A DNA stretch of 64,000 nt, taken from the NCBI RefSeq assembly GCF_052114605.1, contig NZ_JBFRFB010000011.1:89043-153042 (forward strand). The letters run 5' to 3'. This stretch comes from Microvirga sp052114605 (GTDB lineage: Bacteria; Pseudomonadota; Alphaproteobacteria; Rhizobiales; Beijerinckiaceae). A program made the position numbers and the translations under genes. The notes beneath the pieces are model-generated. The model made no database searches. It saw only the letters and a program-made list of their open reading frames with translations, and was not told the DNA's origin. This document shows, piece by piece, positions 7,879 through 15,970 of this stretch (the stretch's first letter is position 1; the number at the start of each line of letters is the position of its first letter).

Positions 7879-10800
7879 TCAGAGAACCGGCAATGTGACG
7901 CTGCGCTCGAAGCCGCGCCCCGCCACCGCGCTGATCTGCGCGATCCGGAGATTCAGGACGCTTTGAGGCGCGCCGAAATCGGCGAGTTCCTGCTCGGTGG
8001 AGTAGTGGGCAACGGGCTCGGTGCTGGCGATCCTGCGAACGACACCGGCACCTTTAAGAATATCGATCTCATAGCGTTCGATCTCCTCGCCGAGAGGAAC
8101 ATCGACCGCTTCCCAGTTGTCGCCCTCGCGGCGCGTCCGGCGTGTCCAGGAAATGCGCAACCCGTCCGCCTCACGGCGCAGGGATATGTGAACCGGGCTC
8201 ATGGGCTTGAGCGCCTCGCGTCCGATGGTCGCCGCGATTTCCGCCATGGCGGGATCGGCATGATCGCGGCCCGACGGACCGATCCGGTAGCGCCAGGTCT
8301 GGCCCAGATCGGCGAGATCGCTGGAGAGAGGAACAACCGCCTCGTCCAACCGTACGATGAGCGCGCCCGCCGGAACGCTGCGCGCCGCCTCCGGCTCCGT
8401 GCCCGCAAGGCCACGCAGGAAACGCGAAAGGCGATAGGTCCGCTCGCCGATCAGCTCCGCACGAGCGGCTGAGAGAATTTCCCATCGCCCGCCGCTTCCT
8501 TGGAGGGCAAAGAGGTTTCCGCCGGCAAGCGCTTCCTCGTCGTCGATGGAGCTTAGTGCCCCCGATGAAATCTCCACATCGAGAGACGCTCTCGCATCCC
8601 AGCGCCAGAGCGGTCCGGGTTGAAGTTCGGTTTTCGTCGTACCGATCACCGCCGGCAGATCGAGAATGCGATGCGGCTTGTAGCTGGCGCCGTTGCCGGA
8701 TCGCCAGACGGTGACCGCGCCCGGCCATGGATCGGCGGCGACGGCGATGTACTGCAATCCCGCAGGATCACCGAGAGCGGCAGGCAGATCGAGAATGACC
8801 GCCTGCGGCTTTCCCGGCACCGGCGGCGGACGGCGCGGCGGACGCTCGATGGATGAACCCGGCCGCTCGAACACGGCAGGCTCGACCGCGCGGGTGGTGA
8901 CCTTGCGCGTCGGCCCGTCGGCGATCCGGATGACACGATGGAGTTTTGGACCGGCATCGGTTGGAAGCGAGATCACGTCTCCCGGCTCAAGCTCCACGCG
9001 ACGGGAAGAGAGTTCGAATTCCGCCCCTTCCCGACCGGCCCAGAGATCCTGGAGCCACGCATCGGCCAGACGCTGCGCCTCGCCACGGCGCGTGATCATG
9101 GCGCAATCGGTCCGCGCTTCACGGCGGCTCGCACCCGACAGGCGCCGCGACGCGACGGCGGCGCGGCGATAATCCATGTCGCCTTCCGTGTAGCCGATCT
9201 CCACCTGCTGCGGCAGCTCGGTCTCCTGCGAGCGAGTAAGTTTGAGCGAGGGCTCTCCTTCGCTCATGATGAGATCGCCCTTCGTGAGCTCGATGATCGC
9301 GCGGCCGCCGCGACCGCGCCATGCGATCCTTCCAGCGTTTGCAACCGCATCGACACCGAACAGCCGCATCAAGGGCTCGAGCGCGCCGCGCACCGACATG
9401 GGCCTGTCGATCACATAGCCGTCCATGAACCCATCGACGGGGATGGCACCGGGATCGCCCAGGCCGAAATCCTTACATACGGCGGCGATCAGCCGGTCGA
9501 GAGGCACGCCTTCGAGACGGCCCGTGATCCAATGCCCCGTCTCCCAGTTCGCCCCGTCTTTCCACACGGAATCGAAATCGGGAAAGGCCGGGAACGGTCT
9601 TGCGTCCCAGGCCCAGACATAGACGTGGCCGGGATCCACCATGCGCCCGCCATAGACAGGCGAGACCGGATTATAGGCTTCCGCAAATCCCCGCTGCGCG
9701 GGATCGAAGCGGGAGATGATCGCTTCCAGTGCACGGGCCTGCACGAGATCGTCGCGTACGCCGCGAGAGAATGGCGGATAGGCCGATTCCGAAGATTTGG
9801 GATCGGGAAAGACATTAGGTCCATTGGGACCTTTATCGACAGCCGGAATGCCGATTTCGGTGAGCCAGATAGGCTTTGACTGAGGCCTCCAGGCTGTGGA
9901 TCCAAGCTCAATGCCATTATGGCGCTCCACATGCGGATTCGACCACCAGGAGGCAAGATCCTTGGCGCGGAACATCCATGGCTTGTTGTAGGCTCCATCG
10001 GTGATGGGCGTGCGCCTCTGGTCCGCGCGGTCAGCTGTGTTGGCATAGTACCAATCGAAGGCTTCGCCGCTGCCCAGGCGCTGGCGGAGATAGTCCACGT
10101 CGTAGACGCTGCGCCCCTCCTTCAGATCCGCGTGATCAGGAGAGTCGCGCCAATCTGAGATCGGCGGATAGTAATCGATGCCGACTGCATTAATATTGTC
10201 GTCGCCGAACAGCGTATCGAGAGGAAAGCGGACCTCGGAACCGGAGCCGAGCACATGAGACCCGTATTCCGTCCAGTCCGCCGCATAGACGAGCTTGGTG
10301 CTTGAACCGACGATCTCGCGAACGAGAGACGCCATCTGCCTCAACCTAGCGACAGCGGGGTATATTCCGGGTGAGGAACGCACACGGGTGAGCCCGACGA
10401 ATTCGCTGCCGATAATGAACCCATGCACGCCGCCTGCACTCTTCGCGATATTCGCATAATGAGTGATGAAAGTGCGATATCCGCCTGGCGTGCGAGTAAA
10501 AAACTGAGTGATCTGCGACGTTGCAGCACTCGTTCCATCCAGCGTCCCCGGACGACCTGGAGCAGGATCGCACGTAATGCGCCCGCGCCACGGGTAAGGC
10601 GCCTGCCCTGTTCCGCCATAGGGATCGGGCAGCGCATTGCCGGACGGAATATCCATCATCACGAAGGGATAAAGCACCACGTCCAGCCCACGGCTCTTCA
10701 GCGCCTTGATGAGGCGGATCACGGTCTCGTCCGAAGGCGTGCCGCCGTAGGCAGGCGCACCGTCCGCAAGCGAAACGGCATTGACCTGACTGCGCGTCAA

Positions 10801-11748
10801 GCCAGCCACGGACCACATATCTCCTTCCGTGGTCTTCGCCGCTACATCGACACGCGGCTCGATCTGGCATGAACCAGCGCGCAGATCATCGCCGAACCAG
10901 CTCACGACCAGCGAGACACGGTTCAGGTTAGGGCAGAGCGCCTGCAAGGCATCGAGCGAGGCCAGCACATCGGCGCCCCGCTTCCATTGATGCCGGTTCT
11001 CGGGCTTCGTCTTGCCGAGCGGGAGCACCTGAGTGATCGGAATGGTGTCGTAGCCGAACTCGCTCGCACCGGGGATCAGGCAGACGGCGCGGATCATGCG
11101 GCTGAGGCCGTCAACCGGGCGAATGATCTCGAAGGAGAATTGCGGAACGCGGTTTCCGTAATCTTCGAGCGGCAGCCGCTCGAACACGACATAGGCCAGG
11201 CCGCGATAGGCCGGCGCGTGGGTGCTCCCCTCCTTCGCCACGATCAGCGGATCGGCGGCTTGCGTCTCCGAGCCGCGATGCACACGCATGGTGATCGTCG
11301 TGAGGTCGATCTCGCGGCCATCCGCCCAGACGCGGCGGATAAAGCCGATCTGCCCTTCGCACAGGCCGACCGCGAGATTGGCGAAATAGGAATATGTCGT
11401 GGTGGAGGTCTTAGGGCCTCCGCCCATGCCCTTGCCGCCCTGCGCGCCGGAACGCTCGACCTTAGTGTTCGCGACCTCCAGGAGGCGCGTCGCCCAGATC
11501 AGCTGCCCGCCGATGCGCGCGCGGCCATAGATGCGTGGGATCGCTGCGCCCTCGCTGGAGGTCAGGCCGTCGATCTCCTTGAGGCGTGGCCCTTCTACGT
11601 ATTTCGTGTTGTCGCCCCCGCTTAAAAGCGAATTGTCGATGGCAGCACCGGCAAGACCGCCGAGCACCCGCCCGGCCATCGCGCCAAGCGGACCCGCGAC
11701 CATGCCGCCGACGACCGAGCCGACGGTTTGGAGAACGATTGTGGCCAT
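7879..11748 (-). CDS. GTA host-contact protein gp15 (large baseplate/tail tip protein)
   Basis: At 1289 residues this is the largest protein of the cluster and matches the GTA 'megatron'. The glycine/alanine-rich hydrophobic N-terminus (GSVVGGMVAGPLGAMAGRVLGG) resembles a membrane-penetrating tip. A TIM-barrel-like GTA domain spans roughly residues 260-720 (LNRVSLVVSWFGDDLRAG, WLTEIGIPAVDKGP), followed by a phage tail-hub domain and beta-rich C-terminal modules. I chose the ATG at 11748 (MATIVLQTVGS); the 16 residues before it overlap g14 and look like readthrough. It follows g14 by 5 bp. Confidence 0.93.
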   Translation of the reverse strand: MATIVLQTVGSVVGGMVAGPLGAMAGRVLGGLAGAAIDNSLLSGGDNTKYVEGPRLKEIDGLTSSEGAAIPRIYGRARIGGQLIWATRLLEVANTKVERSGAQGGKGMGGGPKTSTTTYSYFANLAVGLCEGQIGFIRRVWADGREIDLTTITMRVHRGSETQAADPLIVAKEGSTHAPAYRGLAYVVFERLPLEDYGNRVPQFSFEIIRPVDGLSRMIRAVCLIPGASEFGYDTIPITQVLPLGKTKPENRHQWKRGADVLASLDALQALCPNLNRVSLVVSWFGDDLRAGSCQIEPRVDVAAKTTEGDMWSVAGLTRSQVNAVSLADGAPAYGGTPSDETVIRLIKALKSRGLDVVLYPFVMMDIPSGNALPDPYGGTGQAPYPWRGRITCDPAPGRPGTLDGTSAATSQITQFFTRTPGGYRTFITHYANIAKSAGGVHGFIIGSEFVGLTRVRSSPGIYPAVARLRQMASLVREIVGSSTKLVYAADWTEYGSHVLGSGSEVRFPLDTLFGDDNINAVGIDYYPPISDWRDSPDHADLKEGRSVYDVDYLRQRLGSGEAFDWYYANTADRADQRRTPITDGAYNKPWMFRAKDLASWWSNPHVERHNGIELGSTAWRPQSKPIWLTEIGIPAVDKGPNGPNVFPDPKSSESAYPPFSRGVRDDLVQARALEAIISRFDPAQRGFAEAYNPVSPVYGGRMVDPGHVYVWAWDARPFPAFPDFDSVWKDGANWETGHWITGRLEGVPLDRLIAAVCKDFGLGDPGAIPVDGFMDGYVIDRPMSVRGALEPLMRLFGVDAVANAGRIAWRGRGGRAIIELTKGDLIMSEGEPSLKLTRSQETELPQQVEIGYTEGDMDYRRAAVASRRLSGASRREARTDCAMITRRGEAQRLADAWLQDLWAGREGAEFELSSRRVELEPGDVISLPTDAGPKLHRVIRIADGPTRKVTTRAVEPAVFERPGSSIERPPRRPPPVPGKPQAVILDLPAALGDPAGLQYIAVAADPWPGAVTVWRSGNGASYKPHRILDLPAVIGTTKTELQPGPLWRWDARASLDVEISSGALSSIDDEEALAGGNLFALQGSGGRWEILSAARAELIGERTYRLSRFLRGLAGTEPEAARSVPAGALIVRLDEAVVPLSSDLADLGQTWRYRIGPSGRDHADPAMAEIAATIGREALKPMSPVHISLRREADGLRISWTRRTRREGDNWEAVDVPLGEEIERYEIDILKGAGVVRRIASTEPVAHYSTEQELADFGAPQSVLNLRIAQISAVAGRGFERSVTLPVL

Positions 11749-11753
11749 GTTGA

Positions 11754-12173
11754 TTATTCCGGAAAGCGAAAAGCGTAGGCGAGATGCCGACGCCACCAGG
11801 GATGGAACGCCACCTCGGTGACGCAGGCGCCGTCATGGGCGTGAATCATGGCGCCGGGCGATGTCGCGATGGCGCAATGCTTTGCGGGCATGGTGTCACG
11901 CCAGCGAAACAGCAGCACGTCGCCCGGCTCGAAGGATTCGAGATCGACCTCGACGAGATACTTTCGCGCAGCGGCAAGGAGCGTATCGGCACCGGCCTCT
12001 GCCCAATCGGGCGAATAAGGCGGCGGCAATTCGGGCTCCGAACCCATCACGCTTTTCCAGACCCCACGCAGCAGCCCCAGGCAATCGCAGCCGACGCCCT
12101 TGAGAGAGGCCTGATGCTGATAGGGTGTTCCGATCCAGGAGCGCGCCTCTTCGATAATCGCAGCCCGCCTCAC
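11754..12173 (-). CDS. GTA NlpC/P60 cell-wall peptidase gp14
   Basis: Tail-associated peptidase of 139 residues that would cut peptide cross-links during DNA delivery. The motif GVGCDCLGLLRG gives catalytic Cys31, and His99 in AKHCAIAT supplies the second catalytic residue. The start is a GTG at 12173 that overlaps the g13 stop (GTGA), so the two genes are translationally coupled. A longer frame upstream lies inside g13 and has no family similarity. Length and position match RcGTA gp14. Confidence 0.92.
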   Translation of the reverse strand: MRRAAIIEEARSWIGTPYQHQASLKGVGCDCLGLLRGVWKSVMGSEPELPPPYSPDWAEAGADTLLAAARKYLVEVDLESFEPGDVLLFRWRDTMPAKHCAIATSPGAMIHAHDGACVTEVAFHPWWRRHLAYAFRFPE

Positions 12174-13060
12174 TTGAAGAAGCTCCCGCCATCGAGGCCG
12201 GGCTCGCCCTGCTGCGGCATGCGGATGATGAAATCGTTGCCGGGCATGTGCGGAAAGCCTCGGAAGTTCACGATATTGTTGAACTTCCTGCGGCACATGC
12301 CGTGGGTCTTGTCGCAACCTGCGGTGACGCGAAACGTATCACCGACCTTGATCGCTTGCGGGGCCCGCTGCCACAGGTCGAACTCGTCCACGCCGTTGAT
12401 GGCGCGATGTACCTTGATCTCGACAGAGAGACCCGCATTGTCGCCGGTGAGCCACGTAAGCTTGCCTCCTGTGCACCAATTATCCGCGAAGCCGATATCA
12501 GAAGCCACGATGCCGAGAGCGCCATCGGTGCGCGTAACGGTGCCGGTATCGGCATAGGCCGTGGACGACAGATTCACCCCGCATTTGGCATCGCCCAGAT
12601 CGGCGGAGCACGTGGCGCGAAACAGCCGCCCCCGCTCCTCGTCGAGGCGGTGCATGACGCCACGCAGCTCCGCAACGAAGCTGCCATCCGCACGGCGGAT
12701 CTCGCCGATGGAGCCGATGTCGAGCAACAGCCGCTCCTCCACATTGCTCCAGTTCACGAGCCATGTTTCCACACTGGCATCGTCGTAGCGGCCCGAGGAA
12801 ATGTCGTCCTCCGTCAGCCCAGCCGACATGAGCGCGCCTGCCACCTCCCCGCCGCCGACCGCGAAGCCGAGTTCGGCTGTCGCTTCCGCCGCCTCGAGCC
12901 CGGAGCGGGCGGTGAAGATTGTGCCGCCGAAGGCAAGGTCGCGGTCGTGATCGGTGAAGCCGAAGGTGTGCCCGTCCTGCCGGATCAGCTTCCAGCAATG
13001 ACACAAGGTCGTCGTCCCCTCCGCCATATGGGCGGCGAAGTTCAAGGGTATGCTGCGCAT
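12170..13060 (-). CDS. GTA tail hub protein gp13 (DUF2163)
   Basis: The 296-residue protein starts MRSIPLNFAAHMAEGTTTLCHCWKL; the N-terminal DUF2163 domain includes FGFTDHDRDLAFGG. The C-terminal part has several cysteines (VTAGCDKTHGMCRRKFNN), typical of the GTA hub that is thought to bind an iron-sulfur cluster. I chose the ATG at 13060; the frame stays open another 360 bp upstream, but that segment is the interspersed repeat and part of the g12-g13 spacer. The stop overlaps the g14 GTG by 4 bp. Confidence 0.92.
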   Translation of the reverse strand: MRSIPLNFAAHMAEGTTTLCHCWKLIRQDGHTFGFTDHDRDLAFGGTIFTARSGLEAAEATAELGFAVGGGEVAGALMSAGLTEDDISSGRYDDASVETWLVNWSNVEERLLLDIGSIGEIRRADGSFVAELRGVMHRLDEERGRLFRATCSADLGDAKCGVNLSSTAYADTGTVTRTDGALGIVASDIGFADNWCTGGKLTWLTGDNAGLSVEIKVHRAINGVDEFDLWQRAPQAIKVGDTFRVTAGCDKTHGMCRRKFNNIVNFRGFPHMPGNDFIIRMPQQGEPGLDGGSFFK

Positions 13061-13111
13061 GATGATCTCAAGTTGCGGTGCCGGTTCGGGGGCGAAAGCT
13101 AACCTCTCGAT

Positions 13112-13198
13112 GTCATGGCCGGGCTTGTCCCGGCCATGACATCGTAATAGTGCGGCTGCGTTGCAATCGGGATCACCGGCACAAGGCCGGTGATGACG
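13112..13198. repeat. Interspersed double-hairpin repeat, copy 1 (inside the GTA cluster)
   Basis: Two palindromes, GTCATGGCCGGG-cttg-CCCGGCCATGAC and TCACCGGC-acaag-GCCGGTGA, are joined by about 28 bp. The same module recurs at 19988, 52198, 57066, 61276 and 63531 in either orientation. It lies between g13 and g12, so it would be transcribed as two RNA hairpins within the tail mRNA. Confidence 0.9.
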
Positions 13199-13239
13199 TG
13201 AAAAAGCATCCTTCCCAGCCCGGATGACACTGTAAGTTT

Positions 13240-13878
13240 TCAGGGAACGATTTCGATCAGCGGGATCTGCGGGATCGCGCCGGCTTCGAAGGCGGAGAGA
13301 TCGATGTCGAGTTCGTCCGTGTCGAAGCGGACCGGGACGTCGAAGGCGTAGCCCGCCGTGATTACTGCTCCACCGTTCGGCGGCACCGAGAACGTCACTA
13401 GGCCTGTCGCGGGGTCGCAATTGAACGCTGAGCCCACCGCCTGTTCGATGCCATTGACCGCCACCCTGACAGACCCGCCGACAGGCTTGGCGATGGTGCG
13501 CAGATAAGGTGCGAAGGACGAGCCGTAGGTTTTCACCAGCTGGAACTCCCGCCGCGCGCCGTCTCCCGTTCCGATCCGCTGGTCCATGGGCGTCGGCTCC
13601 TTCGAGGGTTGGCCTGATCGCCAGTCGGTCCTGTCGCGGAAGCGGAAGCCGTAGAGCTTGCCGCGCCGCTCCTCGAAGAACACGATGACCGCATGCAGGG
13701 CATCGATGGTTCTGACACCCAGGCCCGCATCGTAGCGGCGGCGGGATTGCGCCCAGCGGCTGTTGCGATGCTCGCGGCCTGAGGCGAGCGTGACGATATC
13801 GGTCCGCCGCACCGGCCCACCCCGACTGCCGAGGCTGACGTCGAGGGGAAAGCGGACCTCATGGAAATCGGATGCCAT
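13240..13878 (-). CDS. GTA distal tail protein gp12 (DUF2460)
   Basis: The 212-residue DUF2460 family protein forms the distal end of the GTA tail. Typical features are the N-terminal FHEVRFPLDVSLGSRGGP, the central FFEERRGKLYGFRFRDRTDW and the C-terminal FDVPVRFDTDELDID. I chose the ATG at 13878 (MASDFHEV); the upstream part of the frame overlaps the promoter region shared with the divergent YdcH-like gene. A 179-bp spacer with a repeat separates it from g13. Confidence 0.92.
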   Translation of the reverse strand: MASDFHEVRFPLDVSLGSRGGPVRRTDIVTLASGREHRNSRWAQSRRRYDAGLGVRTIDALHAVIVFFEERRGKLYGFRFRDRTDWRSGQPSKEPTPMDQRIGTGDGARREFQLVKTYGSSFAPYLRTIAKPVGGSVRVAVNGIEQAVGSAFNCDPATGLVTFSVPPNGGAVITAGYAFDVPVRFDTDELDIDLSAFEAGAIPQIPLIEIVP

Positions 13879-13920
13879 GATCCATCTCTCATTCTTGAAA
13901 CGAAAAAAGTGGGGGTGGCG

Positions 13921-13947
13921 TTGTCGTCCTGACAAAACGTCAGACAA
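13921..13947. promoter_or_regulatory. Nested palindrome between divergent g12 and YdcH-like gene
   Basis: Outer arms TTGTC/GACAA (13921-13925, 13943-13947) enclose inner arms CTGAC/GTCAG (13929-13933, 13939-13943) around aaaac. It lies in the 83-bp gap between two divergent genes, where an operator or overlapping promoters would be expected. No regulator can be assigned. Confidence 0.4.
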
Positions 13948-13961
13948 GGAGACGGCAGGCG

Positions 13962-14207
13962 ATGAGCAATGCTCCCAACGACCTTTCCCAGGATTTCCCG
14001 GATAAGGTCGACCGCATCCATCAATTGAAGACGAGCAATAACCGTTTCGCGCGGCTCTACGACGAGTACAACGAGCTGAACCGCACCATTCACCGCATCG
14101 AGACGCGGGTGGAGCCTCAATCGGATGAGGCCGAAGAAGAACTCAAGCGCCGCCGCCTGCAGATCAAGGACGAGATCATGGCGATGCTCGACGGCGAGGA
14201 CGCATAA
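13962..14207 (+). CDS. YdcH-like DUF465 protein within the GTA cluster
   Basis: The 81-residue protein is largely alpha-helical. The pattern HQLKTSNNRFARLYDEYNELNRTIHRIE, followed by LKRRRLQIKDEIMAML, matches DUF465/YdcH. The function is unknown; such proteins are predicted to form helical coiled coils. The ribosome site AAGGAGACGG is strong. It is on the plus strand between g12 and g11, opposite to the GTA genes, and ends 4 bp from the g11 stop, so it splits the tail operon. It is probably a host gene captured by, or left within, the cluster. Confidence 0.8.
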   Translation: MSNAPNDLSQDFPDKVDRIHQLKTSNNRFARLYDEYNELNRTIHRIETRVEPQSDEAEEELKRRRLQIKDEIMAMLDGEDA

Positions 14208-14211
14208 AAGT

Positions 14212-14910
14212 CTACATGCCGCGCTGGCCCCGCGCGACGGCCCGCGCCAGCGCGGCGGAAACCTGCGCCTCGGACCGGCGGAAGCTCTCCGCATCCGGCG
14301 TCGAGATATTGACAGTGATCGCCGCAGTTTGCCCGCCACCTCCCGAGCGAACGCCGAGCTTGCCATCCGGCCCGCGAGCCAGCGGCATCACGGCCTCCGC
14401 GCCCCTCTCGCCCATGACGCCGAGGCCGCGCCCAAGCGGAAAGTAAGTCGGCGCACCGACCACGCCGCCTTGCGCGAACGGCATCACCATGCCGCGCGAG
14501 AACACGCCACCCTTGGCGAAAGGCGTGGCGGCAGCGCCGCCACCTCCTCCGCCGAAGAGGGAGCCGACGATCGAGCCGAGCCCCTTGAAGAGCCCGCCGA
14601 GCAGCCCTCCACCATCCATCGGCAGAGAGCTGCCCACTGCACCTACGGTCATGCTCTTGATGCTTTGGCTCAAGGCCATCTGAAGCGGCGCCAGGGCCAG
14701 ACGTAACCCTGTTTCCACAAGAGACTCGCGCATCTTCTTGAAAACATCATCAAGCTTCTTGCCCTCGGCGATGTTCTTCGCGAAAGCATTGGACAAAGAG
14801 TCACCGAATTTATCGGAGAGCCCGATGAGGGTATTGAGCTGGCGTTCTCTATCCTTTTCCCAATCTGATTTGGGATTATTAGTGCCAGGTTTTTGGTCAT
14901 CGCCAGCCAT
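14212..14910 (-). CDS. GTA tape-measure-like protein gp11
   Basis: The 232-residue protein has a helical N-terminal part with an amphipathic segment (FGDSLSNAFAKNIAEGKKLDDVFKKM), a hydrophobic glycine-rich middle (LLGGLFKGLGSIVGSLFGGGGGG) and a C-terminus ending ARAVARGQRGM. Short tape measure proteins of this length are normal for RcGTA, whose tail is short. The ATG at 14910 is the natural start, and the first 29 bp overlap the opposing lipoprotein gene if that gene starts at its GTG. It is separated from g10.1 by two plus-strand genes. Confidence 0.88.
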   Translation of the reverse strand: MAGDDQKPGTNNPKSDWEKDRERQLNTLIGLSDKFGDSLSNAFAKNIAEGKKLDDVFKKMRESLVETGLRLALAPLQMALSQSIKSMTVGAVGSSLPMDGGGLLGGLFKGLGSIVGSLFGGGGGGAAATPFAKGGVFSRGMVMPFAQGGVVGAPTYFPLGRGLGVMGERGAEAVMPLARGPDGKLGVRSGGGGQTAAITVNISTPDAESFRRSEAQVSAALARAVARGQRGM

Positions 14911-15193
14911 AAAGGCAGTCCTTTATATATTTTTGTTACCATTACTTGGATTGACAGCCTGCAACACGAAGCCAGCACCAGATTTGGTCTTCAATTCGGA
15001 AGACTTATCGAAAAAGGAATTTTCCCGAGCGGAGGCAGAGTGCAATTTGGAGGCCGAGAAAGCCGCTATGCTAGCTTCGAACAGCGTAACTGCAGGCGAA
15101 CGCTGGAGAAAGATTTTCATCCTCTGCATGGAGGCGAAAGGGACCCTGTTTGTGGGGACCGCTGACCAAATGCCGTCAAACGCTAAATCCTAA
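14882..15193 (+). CDS. Small lipoprotein A between g11 and g10.1 (start uncertain)
   Basis: The protein has a lipobox LLGLTAC and then a short mature domain with two more cysteines (AEAECNLEAEKAA, FILCMEAKG). The same Cys pattern occurs in the next gene, so the two look like paralogues. No ATG precedes the hydrophobic stretch closely; the GTG at 14882 puts the lipid Cys at position 27 and would overlap the 5' end of g11 by 29 bp. A TTG at 14933 would give too short a signal. The 5' end may be damaged. Base composition is visibly A+T-richer than the GTA genes, suggesting transfer. Confidence 0.5.
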   Translation: MPGFWSSPAIKAVLYIFLLPLLGLTACNTKPAPDLVFNSEDLSKKEFSRAEAECNLEAEKAAMLASNSVTAGERWRKIFILCMEAKGTLFVGTADQMPSNAKS

Positions 15194-15204
15194 CGGATCA
15201 TACA

Positions 15205-15639
15205 ATGACCCTTCGCCCAATCGTCGCCATTACGCTGCTTATCCCAGTCATTGGACTTAGCGCGTGCATGACTCCACCTCCGACAAGAAGCATCTACAAG
15301 ACCCCTGGGATGAGCGATGCAGAATGGAGCCGCATTAGGGATGAGTGCTGGTACGAGGCAGAGAAGGCAACAGCTTCTGCCGATCCAATGACGGCTATTT
15401 CCTATACAGCGCGACGTATTTTCAAGATGTGCGCAGAGCTAAAGGGCGCAACATTCGCTGGTAGGGTCACGATGCCTAATGAGCAATGGGATCGGATCGA
15501 CACTCTCTGCAAGGAGGAGGCAACTAACGCTGTTGCAGGGCAACCTCCATCACGCGCGAGAGACGAACGAAAAGAAGACTTAGAGATCGAATGCGCCAAG
15601 CGGAATGGCGCAGTGTTTCAACAGTCGCTCTATCCCTGA
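15205..15639 (+). CDS. Small Cys-rich lipoprotein B between g11 and g10.1
   Basis: The 144-residue protein has signal peptide and lipobox VIGLSAC (lipid Cys at 22). Its mature part carries two copies of a short Cys-spaced motif, RDECWYEAEKATA...IFKMCAELKGATF and DTLCKEEATNA...LEIECAKRNGAVF, which suggests internal duplication and two disulfides. I do not recognise the family. It follows lipoprotein A by 11 bp on the same strand and converges on g10.1 with a hairpin between them. Its low G+C content stands out against the GTA genes. Confidence 0.65.
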   Translation: MTLRPIVAITLLIPVIGLSACMTPPPTRSIYKTPGMSDAEWSRIRDECWYEAEKATASADPMTAISYTARRIFKMCAELKGATFAGRVTMPNEQWDRIDTLCKEEATNAVAGQPPSRARDERKEDLEIECAKRNGAVFQQSLYP

Positions 15640-15699
15640 AAAATGCCGTAAAATTGAAGTGCAGAACCCATCTGGCCCGAAACATGCAGACGAATGATG

Positions 15700-15725
15700 A
15701 TTGTCGGAGATAGCTCTCCGACAAT
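15700..15725. terminator. Hairpin between converging lipoprotein B and g10.1
   Basis: An 11-bp perfect stem (15700-15710 with 15715-15725; arm ATTGTCGGAGA) closes a 4-base loop. It lies between the stop of lipoprotein B (15639) and the stop of g10.1 (15743). No long T run follows on either side, so it is a weak or bidirectional terminator candidate. Confidence 0.5.
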
Positions 15726-15742
15726 TGCATTAGGGGCGCAAA

Positions 15743-15970
15743 TTATAACCCCTTGTCATCCGGAAAAGCCTCCATCATCCGCCGCAGATCGCTGCTGACC
15801 ACCGGCTCCATTCCTCGCCCGCCGGTCAGCCCTTCCCAGGCAGCGATCAGCTCGCGCGGGGTTGCGCGCCAGAGCTGATCGGGGCTCCACCGCAGAACAC
15901 TCAAACCCAGCATCATCACGTCGTCCCAGGGAAATATCTCGTTCCGTGGAAGGGCGTGCTGCTCGCTCAA
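15743..15970 (-). CDS. GTA tail assembly chaperone gp10.1 (rcc01693-like)
   Basis: The 75-residue protein, with FPWDDVMMLGLSVLRWSPDQLWRATPRELIAAWEGL, is typical of the short phage/GTA tail assembly chaperone family described from rcc01693. Its only plausible upstream start is a TTG that overlaps the g10 stop (TTGA), with a poor ribosome site. It lies in the -1 frame of g10, and a slippery heptamer sits 24 bp before the g10 stop, so it may be made mainly as a C-terminal extension of g10. Such fusion products chaperone the tape measure protein in phages such as lambda. Confidence 0.85.
   Translation of the reverse strand: MSEQHALPRNEIFPWDDVMMLGLSVLRWSPDQLWRATPRELIAAWEGLTGGRGMEPVVSSDLRRMMEAFPDDKGL

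Noticed and set aside
13061..13420. Longer N-terminus for gp13 (120 extra residues)
   Set aside because: The extra part translates the interspersed repeat and the gap before it, and gp13 family similarity begins at MRSIPLNFAAH.
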